64,000 nt of DNA from CF-46 sp042408445 (GTDB taxonomy: Bacteria > Chloroflexota > Limnocylindria > Limnocylindrales > CSP1-4), in the NCBI GenBank assembly GCA_042408445.1, contig JBHORC010000038.1:118872-182871 (forward strand), given 5' to 3'. The notes beneath the pieces were generated by a model. It searched no databases. It was not told the origin of the DNA and was given only the letters and a program-made list of their open reading frames with translations. A program made the position numbers and the translations under genes. Shown one piece after another: positions 24,736-32,766 of the stretch; positions within the stretch are counted from its first letter, which is position 1, and each line of letters opens with the position of its first letter.

Positions 24736-25098
24736 GTGACCGATCGTCTGCTCTCCGGGAGTCCTCGGCCGACCACTCCGGAGCGGCGTCCCGCGGGGCT
24801 TGCCGACGGCGCCGGACACGTGATCGTCTACGGCAATCCCGCATTCCGGAACGCCTTCGGCGACGACGCGATCGGTGTTCCCGCCCGGGAATGCCTGGTG
24901 GACCTGCCACCGGAGGCGTTCGCCCTGCTCGACGCGGTCCTGGATCGCGGCACGCCTCTGGCCCGATGGATCCGCCGGGACGACGGCGACTGGCGCCTGA
25001 CGGCCCGACCGCGTCGCGAGGTCGGCACGGGGATGGTCTATGGCGTCGCGTTCCATCTCCGGGCACGCGACGACGAGCCGATCCTGGCGAGCGACTGA
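24736..25098 (+). CDS. Single PAS-like domain protein
   Basis: The 120-residue protein looks like a lone PAS domain: GHVIVYGNPAFRNAFGDDAIG corresponds to the first strands and helix, RECLVDLPPEAFALLDAVLDRG to the middle helix, and the last strands run from WRLTARPRREV to GVAFHL. Such domains sense ligands or redox state. No output domain is attached, so it may act through a partner. The start is GTG at 24736. It is divergent from the LLM gene by 54 bases. Confidence 0.55.
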   Translation: MTDRLLSGSPRPTTPERRPAGLADGAGHVIVYGNPAFRNAFGDDAIGVPARECLVDLPPEAFALLDAVLDRGTPLARWIRRDDGDWRLTARPRREVGTGMVYGVAFHLRARDDEPILASD

Positions 25099-25161
25099 GC
25101 GTCGGGGCGACGCCGCGGCCGAGCGCTCAGGTCCGAGCCCAGGCGCTGCGGGCCATCGGGT

Positions 25162-26010
25162 CTACCGGCGCCGCTTCGGCGCCTCGACGAGGATCGGTCG
25201 GCCCTCGCCGTCCACGATCCGCCATCGGACGTCCAGGTCGTCGTCGCGGCCGTCGACCAGGAGCGCGACGATCTCGGGAATGCCGGCGTCGGCGGGCAGC
25301 TCGGCGAGGCGGCGCTGGATCGCCGCGGCGGCGAGCGCCGGGACGTCGCCCGCCAGGTCGCGACGGACCACCGACACGGGGTCCGGGTAGGCCTTCGCGG
25401 TCAGCCGCTCGATGAGCCGACGCGCCCGGCCGCGGTCCGCCGGCGACAGGTCCCGGAACCACGTCGGCTCCGGCTCTGGTTCCGGCTCTGGTTCCGGCTC
25501 ACGCGCTCGCTCCGGCTTCCGGGGCGGCTTGACCTTCGGGTGCGGGCCCTTGCCCTTCCGGGGCGGCTCGTCCGATCGACCGTCGTCGCGCTTGCCGGTC
25601 TCGTCCGACGTCGATGTTCGGCTGGCGCCCGTCGGCGAGGCGCTGGGCTTGCCACCCTCGGCGTCCCGATGACGGCCAGCCTCACGCGGCGGGACCTTCG
25701 CGTGCTCGCTGCGCCCCTTCCCCGCTCGTTCCGCCGCGCCGGCGCGATCCCGGATTCGGGCGGCGAGCGGGGACGTTGGCTGCGTCCCGGCGCGGGCACC
25801 GGCGATGGCTGCCTTCGCGTCGGTGAGACTGCGGAAGGGCCCGCGGACGAGCGGCAGGCCGAGATCGTCGGTCTCCTCCGCATCAACAACCGCCCACGTG
25901 CCCGACTGCGGCTCGATCGTGAAGCGTTCGTCACGGGTCTGCCAGCGACCGCCACCCAGTCGCTTGAGGGATTCGTCCCCCTCGGCGTCGGTGCGTTTCG
26001 CGGCGTTCAT
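25162..26010 (-). CDS. Unrecognised protein with charged low-complexity linker
   Basis: This 282-residue protein has three parts. Residues 15-70 form a small strand-rich domain (GGRWQTRDERFTIEP, WAVVDAEETDDLGLPLVRGPF). A disordered Lys/Arg/Pro/Glu linker follows, with an EPEPEPEPEPEP run. The C-terminal 90 residues (RARRLIERLTAKAYPDPVSVV, PEIVALLVDGRDDDLDVRWRI) are a compact helix-strand domain. I do not recognise either end. Start ATG at 26010 is chosen where protein-like sequence begins. It may be a DNA- or RNA-associated protein by charge, but this is a guess. Confidence 0.55.
   Translation of the reverse strand: MNAAKRTDAEGDESLKRLGGGRWQTRDERFTIEPQSGTWAVVDAEETDDLGLPLVRGPFRSLTDAKAAIAGARAGTQPTSPLAARIRDRAGAAERAGKGRSEHAKVPPREAGRHRDAEGGKPSASPTGASRTSTSDETGKRDDGRSDEPPRKGKGPHPKVKPPRKPERAREPEPEPEPEPEPTWFRDLSPADRGRARRLIERLTAKAYPDPVSVVRRDLAGDVPALAAAAIQRRLAELPADAGIPEIVALLVDGRDDDLDVRWRIVDGEGRPILVEAPKRRR
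25466..25500. repeat. 12-bp tandem repeat encoding Glu-Pro
   Basis: About three copies of the 12-bp unit GGCTCTGGTTCC, read on the minus strand as Glu-Pro pairs, lie inside the preceding hypothetical gene. The repeat number probably varies between strains. Confidence 0.75.
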
Positions 26011-26053
26011 CCGCGAGACGATACCGCGGCCTCGCATCGCCGAGGTGCTCGGG

Positions 26054-26410
26054 CTACGGTCCGGCGCGCTCCTCGAACGCCAGGAACGTGCCGTCGGCGG
26101 CCCGTGGCATCGGCCGGACGGCGACGATCGCCGCACGGTCGATCGGCCCGAAGATGTGCGGGTAGATCCCGCCCGGATCGTCCGCCCGAACCGGGCTCGT
26201 CACGAGATCGAGATCGATCGTCAGGACGACGAAATCACGAGCGTCGCCGCGATAGTGGCGATTGGCGGTCGCGACCATCTCGTCGGCGCCCGTCGTGCAG
26301 TGGATGAAGCCTTCCGCCTCCAGGGATGGCGCGACGAGGGGCGCCGTCGGGTCGGCGGCGGACCACAGCTCCGCTGGAGTGAGATGGAACGTCGCCCGAC
26401 CCGCCGTCAC
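26054..26410 (-). CDS. DUF952 family protein
   Basis: The 118-residue protein matches DUF952: FHLTPAELW at the start, the EGFIHCTTG segment, and the YPHIFGPIDRAAIVAV block near the end. Members adopt an ADP-ribosyltransferase-like fold, but no reaction is assigned. The start is GTG at 26410, which overlaps the stop codon of the TPP enzyme gene by 4 bases (GTGA), so translation is coupled. It ends close to the start of the hypothetical gene at 25162-26010. Confidence 0.82.
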   Translation of the reverse strand: MTAGRATFHLTPAELWSAADPTAPLVAPSLEAEGFIHCTTGADEMVATANRHYRGDARDFVVLTIDLDLVTSPVRADDPGGIYPHIFGPIDRAAIVAVRPMPRAADGTFLAFEERAGP

Positions 26411-28419
26411 TCCGCGCGCGTGCCGACAAACGGCTCGTCGGGGTGGACCCAGCCGCGATCGAGGGCGAGCTGGATGACCGTTGGCCGGTCGTTGGCCATC
26501 GCCTGCCGGAGCGCCTGCTCAAAGGCGGCATCGGTCTCGACGCGGATCCCGCGCGCACCGACCGCGCGGGCAACCGCCGCGAAGTCGATCGGGCCGAGGT
26601 CTGTCGCGATCCCGGCGTCGTTCGTGCTCGCGCCGTCGCCCTGGTCCATCCCCTGCGCGCGGCGGTCCTGGTGCATCCGGATCGTCCCGTACCGCTCGTT
26701 GTCGAAGACGATCGCAATCACGTTCGCCTTCTCGCGGACGGCCGTCTCGAGCTCGGACATCGTCATCGCAAAGCCACCGTCGCCGGCGAAGGAGACGACC
26801 GTCCGGTCGCGGTGGACGAGCGACGCGGCGATCGCCGCGGGCAGCCCGTACCCCATGGCACCGGACGTCGGGCCGAGGAACGTACCCGGCCGCCGGAACC
26901 GGAAGTGGCGCGCGACCCAGAGCCCGAAGTTGCCGGCGTCCGTGGTGATGATGGCGTCATCGGGCAGGACGCGGCGGGTGATCGCGATGATGTTCGCGGG
27001 GTGGACGCCGGGACCTCTCCACCCCTCGCCATCGACGGCGGTCGCGGCTTCCCACGCGGCACGGTCGGCCTCGTTCGCGGATGCCCGCGCATCGGCCGAG
27101 GCGGCGTCCAGGACGCCCTCCTGGAGTCGCGTCACGGCGGCCCGAAGGAACGCCCGAGCGTCGGCCCGTACCGACGCAACCGGTGGCGACAGGTCCGGCC
27201 GGTCGAGCGCCTCGACGTCCACGTGCATCCACGGCTGATCCCGCCCGGGGATCGCGTAACCGAACGACGTGATCTCGGATAGCCGGCTGCCGAGCACGAG
27301 GACGGCGTCCGCTGCCGCGAGCCGATCGCGAACGACCCGGGGACTGCCGTAGCCCGCCATCCCGAGATACAGCGGGTGATCGTTCGAGATGACGTCGGCG
27401 CGGCGCCAGCTCGCGATGACGGGCACACGGAGCAGCTCGGCGAACCGGAGGAGCTCCGTGGAGGTCCGCGCTCGGAGGACGCCCGCACCGGCGAGGATCA
27501 CGGGTCGCTTGGCACAGGCAAGGAACTGGATGGCCGCGCGGACCTCGGCCGGCTCGGGGCGGGGCGGTGTCGGCCGGGAGAGGTCCGGGGCCACGTCGGC
27601 CGGGACGATCTCATCGATGAGGTCCTCGGGCACGGAGAGGAATGCCGGTCCAGGCCGGCCGCCCGTCGCGGCACGAACGGCGGCGCCGACCGCGGCCGGC
27701 ACATCGCCGACGTTCGCGAGCTCCGCGGCGTGCGCGGCCAGTCCGCCGATCGTCGCGGGCTGGTCGATCTCCTGGAACGCCTCGCGGCCGCGAAACGCCC
27801 GCTCCACCTGTCCGACGAGGACGAACATCGGCGTCGAGTCCTGCCGCGCAGTGTGGATGCCGATGGCGAGGTTGGTCGCACCGACGGCGCGGGTTCCGAG
27901 TGCGACGGCAGGCCGGCCCGTCAGCTGCCCGTGGGCCTCGGCCATGAATGCGGCGCCGCCTTCGTGCCGGGCCGCGACGACGCGGATCCCCGCGGCCTGC
28001 AGGCCCTCGAGCAGACCGAGGAAGCTTTCGCCGGGGACCGTGAAGGCGTACCGGACGCCGGCCGTCCGCAACGTGTCGGCGATGAACCGGCCGACGGTCC
28101 GCGGCGCGGCGGGTTCGGGTGACGCGCCGGGTTCCGGTGGCGCGCCGGGTTCCGGTGGCGCGGCGGGTTCGTCTTCGGCGGCCTCGGGTGGCGATTCGGC
28201 CGTCGCTTCCGTGGCCGATTCGGCGTCCGGCACGGTCGACTCATTGGCGGTCGACTGCTCCTGCATCACCGGCGCCCCGTCGACGAGCGCCTCCGCCACC
28301 GGCTCGGATGCCGAATCGGGTCCGATGGCGTCGTCCGCCTGCGGTGCGCCAGCAGGCGGAGCCGCAACGTCCTCGGCCGGCAACGACGCGTCGCCGGCGG
28401 CGCCGCGCTGGTCGTCCAT
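26407..28419 (-). CDS. TPP-dependent enzyme, acetolactate synthase large-subunit-like
   Basis: The 670-residue protein has the three domains of the acetolactate synthase family. Glu153 in RHEGGAAF activates the cofactor, the VILAGAGVL segment begins the middle domain, and GDGGFAMTMSELETAV followed by FDNERYG forms the Mg-diphosphate motif. The loop GTRAVGATN replaces the usual THGPGATN, so the substrate may differ from pyruvate plus pyruvate. Residues 1-106 are an Ala/Pro/Glu-rich extension absent from typical members, with three 6-residue repeats. A shorter start at Met52 is possible. No regulatory subunit gene is adjacent. Confidence 0.85.
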   Translation of the reverse strand: MDDQRGAAGDASLPAEDVAAPPAGAPQADDAIGPDSASEPVAEALVDGAPVMQEQSTANESTVPDAESATEATAESPPEAAEDEPAAPPEPGAPPEPGASPEPAAPRTVGRFIADTLRTAGVRYAFTVPGESFLGLLEGLQAAGIRVVAARHEGGAAFMAEAHGQLTGRPAVALGTRAVGATNLAIGIHTARQDSTPMFVLVGQVERAFRGREAFQEIDQPATIGGLAAHAAELANVGDVPAAVGAAVRAATGGRPGPAFLSVPEDLIDEIVPADVAPDLSRPTPPRPEPAEVRAAIQFLACAKRPVILAGAGVLRARTSTELLRFAELLRVPVIASWRRADVISNDHPLYLGMAGYGSPRVVRDRLAAADAVLVLGSRLSEITSFGYAIPGRDQPWMHVDVEALDRPDLSPPVASVRADARAFLRAAVTRLQEGVLDAASADARASANEADRAAWEAATAVDGEGWRGPGVHPANIIAITRRVLPDDAIITTDAGNFGLWVARHFRFRRPGTFLGPTSGAMGYGLPAAIAASLVHRDRTVVSFAGDGGFAMTMSELETAVREKANVIAIVFDNERYGTIRMHQDRRAQGMDQGDGASTNDAGIATDLGPIDFAAVARAVGARGIRVETDAAFEQALRQAMANDRPTVIQLALDRGWVHPDEPFVGTRAE
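28111..28164. repeat. Three 18-bp tandem repeats
   Basis: Units at 28111-28128, 28129-28146 and 28147-28164 differ by a few bases and encode the Pro-Glu-Pro-Gly-Ala repeats in the N-terminal extension of the TPP enzyme. They look like replication-slippage products. Confidence 0.8.
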
Positions 28420-28520
28420 CAGAACGACGGAACCGCGACCGCGGACGCGATCAGCCCGACCACCACGACGACGGCAACGACGATCAGCATGACCCGGGCG
28501 AGCCGGGCGCCGGGCATCAT
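28419..28520 (-). CDS. 33-residue single-helix membrane peptide
   Basis: A very small frame starts at ATG 28520 (or 28517), six bases after yajQ ends, and ends in a TGA that overlaps the ATG of the TPP enzyme as TGATG. Its sequence is a short basic head (ARLAR) followed by one continuous hydrophobic helix (VMLIVVAVVVVVGLIASAV) and a short tail. The tight placement between two genes and the stop-start overlap support a real gene. I do not know a function. Confidence 0.5.
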   Translation of the reverse strand: MMPGARLARVMLIVVAVVVVVGLIASAVAVPSF

Positions 28521-28525
28521 CGGCC

Positions 28526-29020
28526 CTACCGGTAGTTCTCGAACTGGAGCGGCACCGGAAGGTCCTCGAGGCCGCGCAACCGGACGATCACCTTCTGCAG
28601 CTCGTCCTTGCTCTTGCCGGAGACGCGCACGGACTCGCCCTGGATCTGCGACTTCACCTTGGGAAACTCGTCGCGGATCAGCTTCGTGATCTTCTTCGCG
28701 AGCTCGTCGTTCAGGCCGCGCCGAAGGGTGATCGTCTGGCGAACCTTGTTCCCGCCGGCAGGCTCGACCTTCCCCCAGTCGAAGATCTTCAGCGACAGGT
28801 TCCGGCGGACCGCCTTCGACTCGACCAGGTCCTTGATCGCGGCGGCGCGGTGCTCGTCGTCGGTCACGAGGACGATCTCGTCCTTGCTCTGGGCCAGGTC
28901 GACCGTGACGCCCTTGAAGTCGAAGCGCTGCCCGGCCTCACGTCGAACCTGGTCGAGCGCGTTCCGCAGCTCCTGCTCGTCGAAGTCACTGACGACGTCG
29001 AACGACACGTCTCCGGCCAT
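28526..29020 (-). CDS. yajQ: YajQ family nucleotide-binding protein
   Basis: The 164-residue protein is a full-length YajQ, with SFDVVSDFDEQELRNALDQV at the start, FDFKGVTVDL, the LKIFDWGKVEPAGGNKVRQ block and the terminal PLQFENYR. Family members have two ferredoxin-like domains and bind nucleotides; in Xanthomonas a homologue binds cyclic di-GMP and acts with a transcription factor. It starts with ATG at 29020. It lies downstream of murC after a hairpin. Confidence 0.93.
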   Translation of the reverse strand: MAGDVSFDVVSDFDEQELRNALDQVRREAGQRFDFKGVTVDLAQSKDEIVLVTDDEHRAAAIKDLVESKAVRRNLSLKIFDWGKVEPAGGNKVRQTITLRRGLNDELAKKITKLIRDEFPKVKSQIQGESVRVSGKSKDELQKVIVRLRGLEDLPVPLQFENYR

Positions 29021-29051
29021 GGGCCTCCCTGTCCGATTTCGGGCATCGATG

Positions 29052-29069
29052 GCGCCGGAAATCCGGCGC
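29052..29069 (-). terminator. Hairpin between murC and yajQ
   Basis: GCGCCGG and CCGGCGC form a perfect 7-bp stem with a 4-base loop, 50 bases past the murC stop codon. There is no T-tract, so it would be a weak or factor-assisted terminator. CATACT at 29091-29096 on the minus strand might be a -10 element for yajQ. Confidence 0.4.
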
Positions 29070-29119
29070 GGTCGTCGGGGTAACGGGCCAAGTATGCCTT
29101 GGATGCCCGGGGCGCTCCG

Positions 29120-30682
29120 TCAGCCCGCCGCGAGCGCCTCGAGGAGCAGCTCGCCGATCCGGTAGCTCCGGCCGCCACCCATGACGAGCACCACGTCGCC
29201 GCTCCGGACGGCGCTCGCGAGCCATCGAGCGGTGTCCTCGACACTCCCCGGCGCGGCGACCTCAACAGCAGGATTCCGGCGGGTGATGGCGTCCGCGAGC
29301 CGCGCCGGCGACGTGATCGTCGTGTCCGGATCGCGGCCCGGCCAGATGTCGGCGATCGCCACACCGTCCGCCGCCGAGAGGACCGCGGCAAAGTCGTCCA
29401 GCAGGGCCGCCGTGCGATGGAACGTCAGCGGCTCGTAGACCGCCCAGACTCGACGTCCCGGCGCCCGCTGGCGCACGGCGGCGAGCGTCTCGCGGATCGC
29501 GGTGGGGTGGTGGCCGTAGTCGTCGAACACGACGACGCCCCCGGCCTCTCCCTTCCGCTCGAGCCGCCGCCCGACGCCGGGAAACGACGCGAGTCCCGCG
29601 GCGATCCGGTCGGGCGGGAGGCCGGCCGCATCGGCCGCCGCCGCGACGCCGAGCGCGTTCGCGACGTTGTGTCGGCCGGCCGTCGGCAGGCGAACCGGCA
29701 GCGACCCTCGAAGCGGGTCCAGGCCGTGGATCTCGATCGAGGTTCCGGTCGTATCCAATTCCGCGACGCGGGCGAGGATCGCCGTCGCCGGCCCGGCCGC
29801 CGTCCGGTACTGCTCGGCGATGCCGCGGCTGTAGCTCCCCAGGCGAGAAGCCGGCGCGTCCACCACCGCGGCCGCGACGATCCGGCCGGGCCAGTCGTGG
29901 AGGCGGGTGGCAAGCTCCGCCACGCCCGGGTCGCCGACGTTCGCAACGAGGACCGGCGAGGCGCCCTCGTCCGCCATCCGCCGGACCCACGCCTCGAACG
30001 CCGCGACGACCGCAGCCCGGTCCGGAAAGACGTCCGGGTGATCCCATTCGGCGGAGGTGACGATCGCGATGGCGGGACGATACGCGTCGAAGTTGCCCGC
30101 GTACTCATCCGCCTCCACGACGAACAGGCTTCCCTGCCCGCGTCGGGCGGTCGCGGGCGTCCCGCCGCTCAGGTCCGCGGGCAGGAGCGCGCCGACGAAC
30201 GCGGCCGGGTCGACGCCGGCAGCGGCGAGGACGTGCACGAGCCAGCCCGCCGAGGTGCTCTTGCCGTGGGTTCCCGCGACGCCGACGAACGTCCGCCCGA
30301 TTGCGGCGTCGGCGATCACCTGCTGCCACGGCTCGATCGCGATGCCGGCGCTGCGCGCGGCCTCGAGCTCGGGGTGATGCGGAGCGACGGCCGTCAGCGC
30401 CTTCGTCACGGCGAGGCGATCGGGCGCGGGCGATCGCCGCACGTGGCCCGGGTCGTGCTCCCAGGCGATCGGGATTCCGGCCGCCGAGATCGCTTCGGTG
30501 TATGGCGAGGGGCCACCGGGGTCGCAGCCGTCGACGTCCGCGCCGAGCCATGCGGCGTGCAGTGCGGCGGCACTCGCGCCGGCTCCGGCGATCCCCACGA
30601 CATGGATCCGCTCGTCCGTCCCGATCCGTCGGGCCGCGCGGGCGGCAGCAAGGCCGGCGCCCGGGGAGCGCACTTCGCTCAT
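29120..30682 (-). CDS. murC: UDP-N-acetylmuramate-L-alanine ligase (MurC-like)
   Basis: The 520-residue protein has the three-domain Mur ligase layout. An N-terminal Rossmann domain opens with IHVVGIAGAGAS, the ATP-binding loop is AGTHGKST (136-143), the Mg-binding VEADEYAGNF follows, and DDYGHHPTAI begins the C-terminal domain. These match MurC, which adds L-Ala to UDP-MurNAc; the muropeptide ligase Mpl is the main alternative because of the long sequence and location away from a dcw cluster. The ATG at 30682 lacks a strong ribosome-binding site, and 16 bases separate it from pncC. Confidence 0.85.
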   Translation of the reverse strand: MSEVRSPGAGLAAARAARRIGTDERIHVVGIAGAGASAAALHAAWLGADVDGCDPGGPSPYTEAISAAGIPIAWEHDPGHVRRSPAPDRLAVTKALTAVAPHHPELEAARSAGIAIEPWQQVIADAAIGRTFVGVAGTHGKSTSAGWLVHVLAAAGVDPAAFVGALLPADLSGGTPATARRGQGSLFVVEADEYAGNFDAYRPAIAIVTSAEWDHPDVFPDRAAVVAAFEAWVRRMADEGASPVLVANVGDPGVAELATRLHDWPGRIVAAAVVDAPASRLGSYSRGIAEQYRTAAGPATAILARVAELDTTGTSIEIHGLDPLRGSLPVRLPTAGRHNVANALGVAAAADAAGLPPDRIAAGLASFPGVGRRLERKGEAGGVVVFDDYGHHPTAIRETLAAVRQRAPGRRVWAVYEPLTFHRTAALLDDFAAVLSAADGVAIADIWPGRDPDTTITSPARLADAITRRNPAVEVAAPGSVEDTARWLASAVRSGDVVLVMGGGRSYRIGELLLEALAAG

Positions 30683-30698
30683 CGTGCAGGGCTCGTCG

Positions 30699-31202
30699 TC
30701 ACGCGTCGACCGCGCGGTCACCCACCCGTTCGAGGAGCAGCTCGAGGACGGCCACGGCACTGTCCAGCCGGTTGGCCTCGCGGTCACCGCCCCACACGTG
30801 CCGGCGGACGTCCATTCCGGCAGCGTCGGCCACGCCGACGTAGGTCAGCCCGACGGGCTTGGCGTCGGAGCCACCGTCGGGTCCCGCGATCCCCGTGACC
30901 GAGGCGGCGAGCGTCGTCCCGAACCGCTCCCGCGCACCCTCGGCCATCGCGCGCGCAACCTGCGCGCTGACCGCACCGTGGGCATCCAGCACGGTGCGCG
31001 GTACACCGAGCACGTCGCGCTTCGCCGAATCCGCGTACGACACGACGCCCCCGAGGAAGTAGCCGCTCGACCCCGGGATCCCGGTCAGCGCAGCGGCAAC
31101 GAGCCCGCCGGTGCACGACTCGGCGAGACCGACCGTCGCCTCGTTCGCGATGCAGGCGGCCTGCAGTCGACGCGCGAGCTCGGCCAGGCGGTCGACGGTC
31201 AC
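30699..31202 (-). CDS. pncC: Nicotinamide-nucleotide amidohydrolase (CinA C-terminal type)
   Basis: This 167-residue protein corresponds to the PncC/CinA C-terminal domain alone. The AESCTGGLVAAALT block near residue 27 is the catalytic signature, and SVTGIAGPDGGS and GLTYVGVAD follow. It deamidates nicotinamide mononucleotide, recycling NMN formed by DNA ligase. The start is GTG at 31202. It begins a single base after the rodZ stop codon and is probably cotranscribed with rodZ and murC. Confidence 0.9.
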   Translation of the reverse strand: MTVDRLAELARRLQAACIANEATVGLAESCTGGLVAAALTGIPGSSGYFLGGVVSYADSAKRDVLGVPRTVLDAHGAVSAQVARAMAEGARERFGTTLAASVTGIAGPDGGSDAKPVGLTYVGVADAAGMDVRRHVWGGDREANRLDSAVAVLELLLERVGDRAVDA

Positions 31203-31203
31203 C

Positions 31204-32649
31204 CTACTGGTGCTGGGTCAGGACGGGCGCGGCGGGCGGCTTGAACAGCCACGTCTCGGGGACGCCGCGGCGACCGAGCGCGCCGAGCGACTGGCCGTTC
31301 ACAGTGAACGTCGTGGCACCGGACGATCCGGTCCGGACCTCGATCGACGTCTGGCCGGAGAAGGTCAGGACCTGGCCGTCGCGCAGGGTCTTCCCGGCCC
31401 GGCCGACCGTCGGGTCGAGCTCGCCGTCCACCCACACCTTGACCCAGGCAGGACCGCCCTTGATCGCGACGACGAGGTTGACGCCCTTGTAGGCGACGGC
31501 GACGTGACGCGTCTGCGACGCGGACTTGCCCTGGGCATTCGACGCGGTGACGGTCAGCGACCAGCGGCCGGTCGTGAGCTGGAGTGGCGTGTTGCCCGTG
31601 TTCCACGAGCCGTCGTCGGCGACGGTCACGGTGATCGCCGGCGGCGGCGGCGGAGCGCTCGCCTTCGGACCGCTGCCGGGACTGGCGACCGGGCCACCGG
31701 GGACGGGACCTTCGTACGTGGCGGTGATCGCGACCTGGGTCGCGTTCGTCGCCGTTCCCTGGACGGGGATCGCACCGTTCTCGAACGTCGTCCCGTCGGC
31801 GGGCTGGTTGACCGTCAGGGCCGGCGCCTCGATTTCGCGGAACGGCACCGTGATCACGATCATCACCGGCGCCTCGGCGTGCTTGCCGGTCTCCGGATCG
31901 GTCGCGTCGATCTTGAACTCGTTCTTGCCGCGCCGGACGTCCACGGGGAGCGTCCATTTCCCGGTCGAGTCGGCGGATGCCTGGCGCGACCCGCCCGCCA
32001 GCTCGACGGTGATCGTCGCGTTCGGGATCGACGTGCCGGCCAGGGTGTAGGAGGTCTGGTCCTCGGCCAGCTGGAGCGTCGCCTCGCGGGGCGAGGTCAC
32101 CGCAAGCGTCGGCGGCTTCGCGAAGCGCATCACCTGGATTCCGAGCCACGCAGCGATCCCGACGATCAGGATCGTCAGCAGCGCGGCAACGATGACGCTC
32201 GGCGAGAACTGGAGACCCGGCCGGGGCTGGGCGATCGGTCGGGGAACCGTCAGGACCGTCTTCGGCGTTGGGGCGTGCCCGCGCTCGCGGCGCCACTGCC
32301 CGACGATCTCCTCGGGGTCGAGGCTGAGATACAGGGCGTAGTTCCGGAGGAAGCCCTTCGTGTAGACGTCGCCCGGCAGCTCCCCGTACTCGCCTCGTTC
32401 CAGCGCGGCGAGGTAGCGCGCCCGGATCTTCGTGTCCCGCTCGGCGCGGTACAGGTCGACGCCCTTCCGCTCCCGGGCGGCGTAGAGCCGCTCCGGCAGG
32501 GTCAGCGACGCGCTGCCGCCTCGTCGGGTGTCATCGTCGTCGCCGCGATCGGTCTCGACGCGCTGCGCCGCATCCCGCCCGGCATCGAGCCGCAGCCCGT
32601 CCGGACGGAGCCTGGCAGCGGCCCGTCGCCCATCCTCGCGTGTCGTCAT
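31204..32649 (-). CDS. rodZ: RodZ-like protein with two Ig-like inserts
   Basis: The 481-residue protein has a RodZ helix-turn-helix domain at residues 50-120 (LPERLYAARERKGVDLYRAE, then TKGFLRNYALYLSL), one transmembrane helix at about 151-172, and a C-terminal DUF4115 beta domain at about 395-475 (IKGGPAWVKVWVDGEL). RodZ links MreB to the cell-wall machinery. Between the helix and the final domain are about 210 residues resembling two bacterial Ig-like/BACON-type beta sandwiches, separated by a Pro-rich linker. This region is longer than in typical RodZ. GGGGA lies just before the ATG at 32649. Confidence 0.85.
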   Translation of the reverse strand: MTTREDGRRAAARLRPDGLRLDAGRDAAQRVETDRGDDDDTRRGGSASLTLPERLYAARERKGVDLYRAERDTKIRARYLAALERGEYGELPGDVYTKGFLRNYALYLSLDPEEIVGQWRRERGHAPTPKTVLTVPRPIAQPRPGLQFSPSVIVAALLTILIVGIAAWLGIQVMRFAKPPTLAVTSPREATLQLAEDQTSYTLAGTSIPNATITVELAGGSRQASADSTGKWTLPVDVRRGKNEFKIDATDPETGKHAEAPVMIVITVPFREIEAPALTVNQPADGTTFENGAIPVQGTATNATQVAITATYEGPVPGGPVASPGSGPKASAPPPPPAITVTVADDGSWNTGNTPLQLTTGRWSLTVTASNAQGKSASQTRHVAVAYKGVNLVVAIKGGPAWVKVWVDGELDPTVGRAGKTLRDGQVLTFSGQTSIEVRTGSSGATTFTVNGQSLGALGRRGVPETWLFKPPAAPVLTQHQ

Positions 32650-32766
32650 CGGTCCCCGTCCTCGGCGGTCGAAACCCGCTTACGCGCCGGCGGACGACCT
32701 CTCCCGAAAGGATACCCCGCATCGGCCGGAGGTCGGGCCGTGCCCGGCCCCGCCCGGCTGTGCGGG

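Noticed and set aside
28526..32649. The yajQ-murC-pncC-rodZ run as a new defence or secretion system
   Set aside because: All four are ordinary housekeeping families in this order by compaction; no effector or nuclease component accompanies them.
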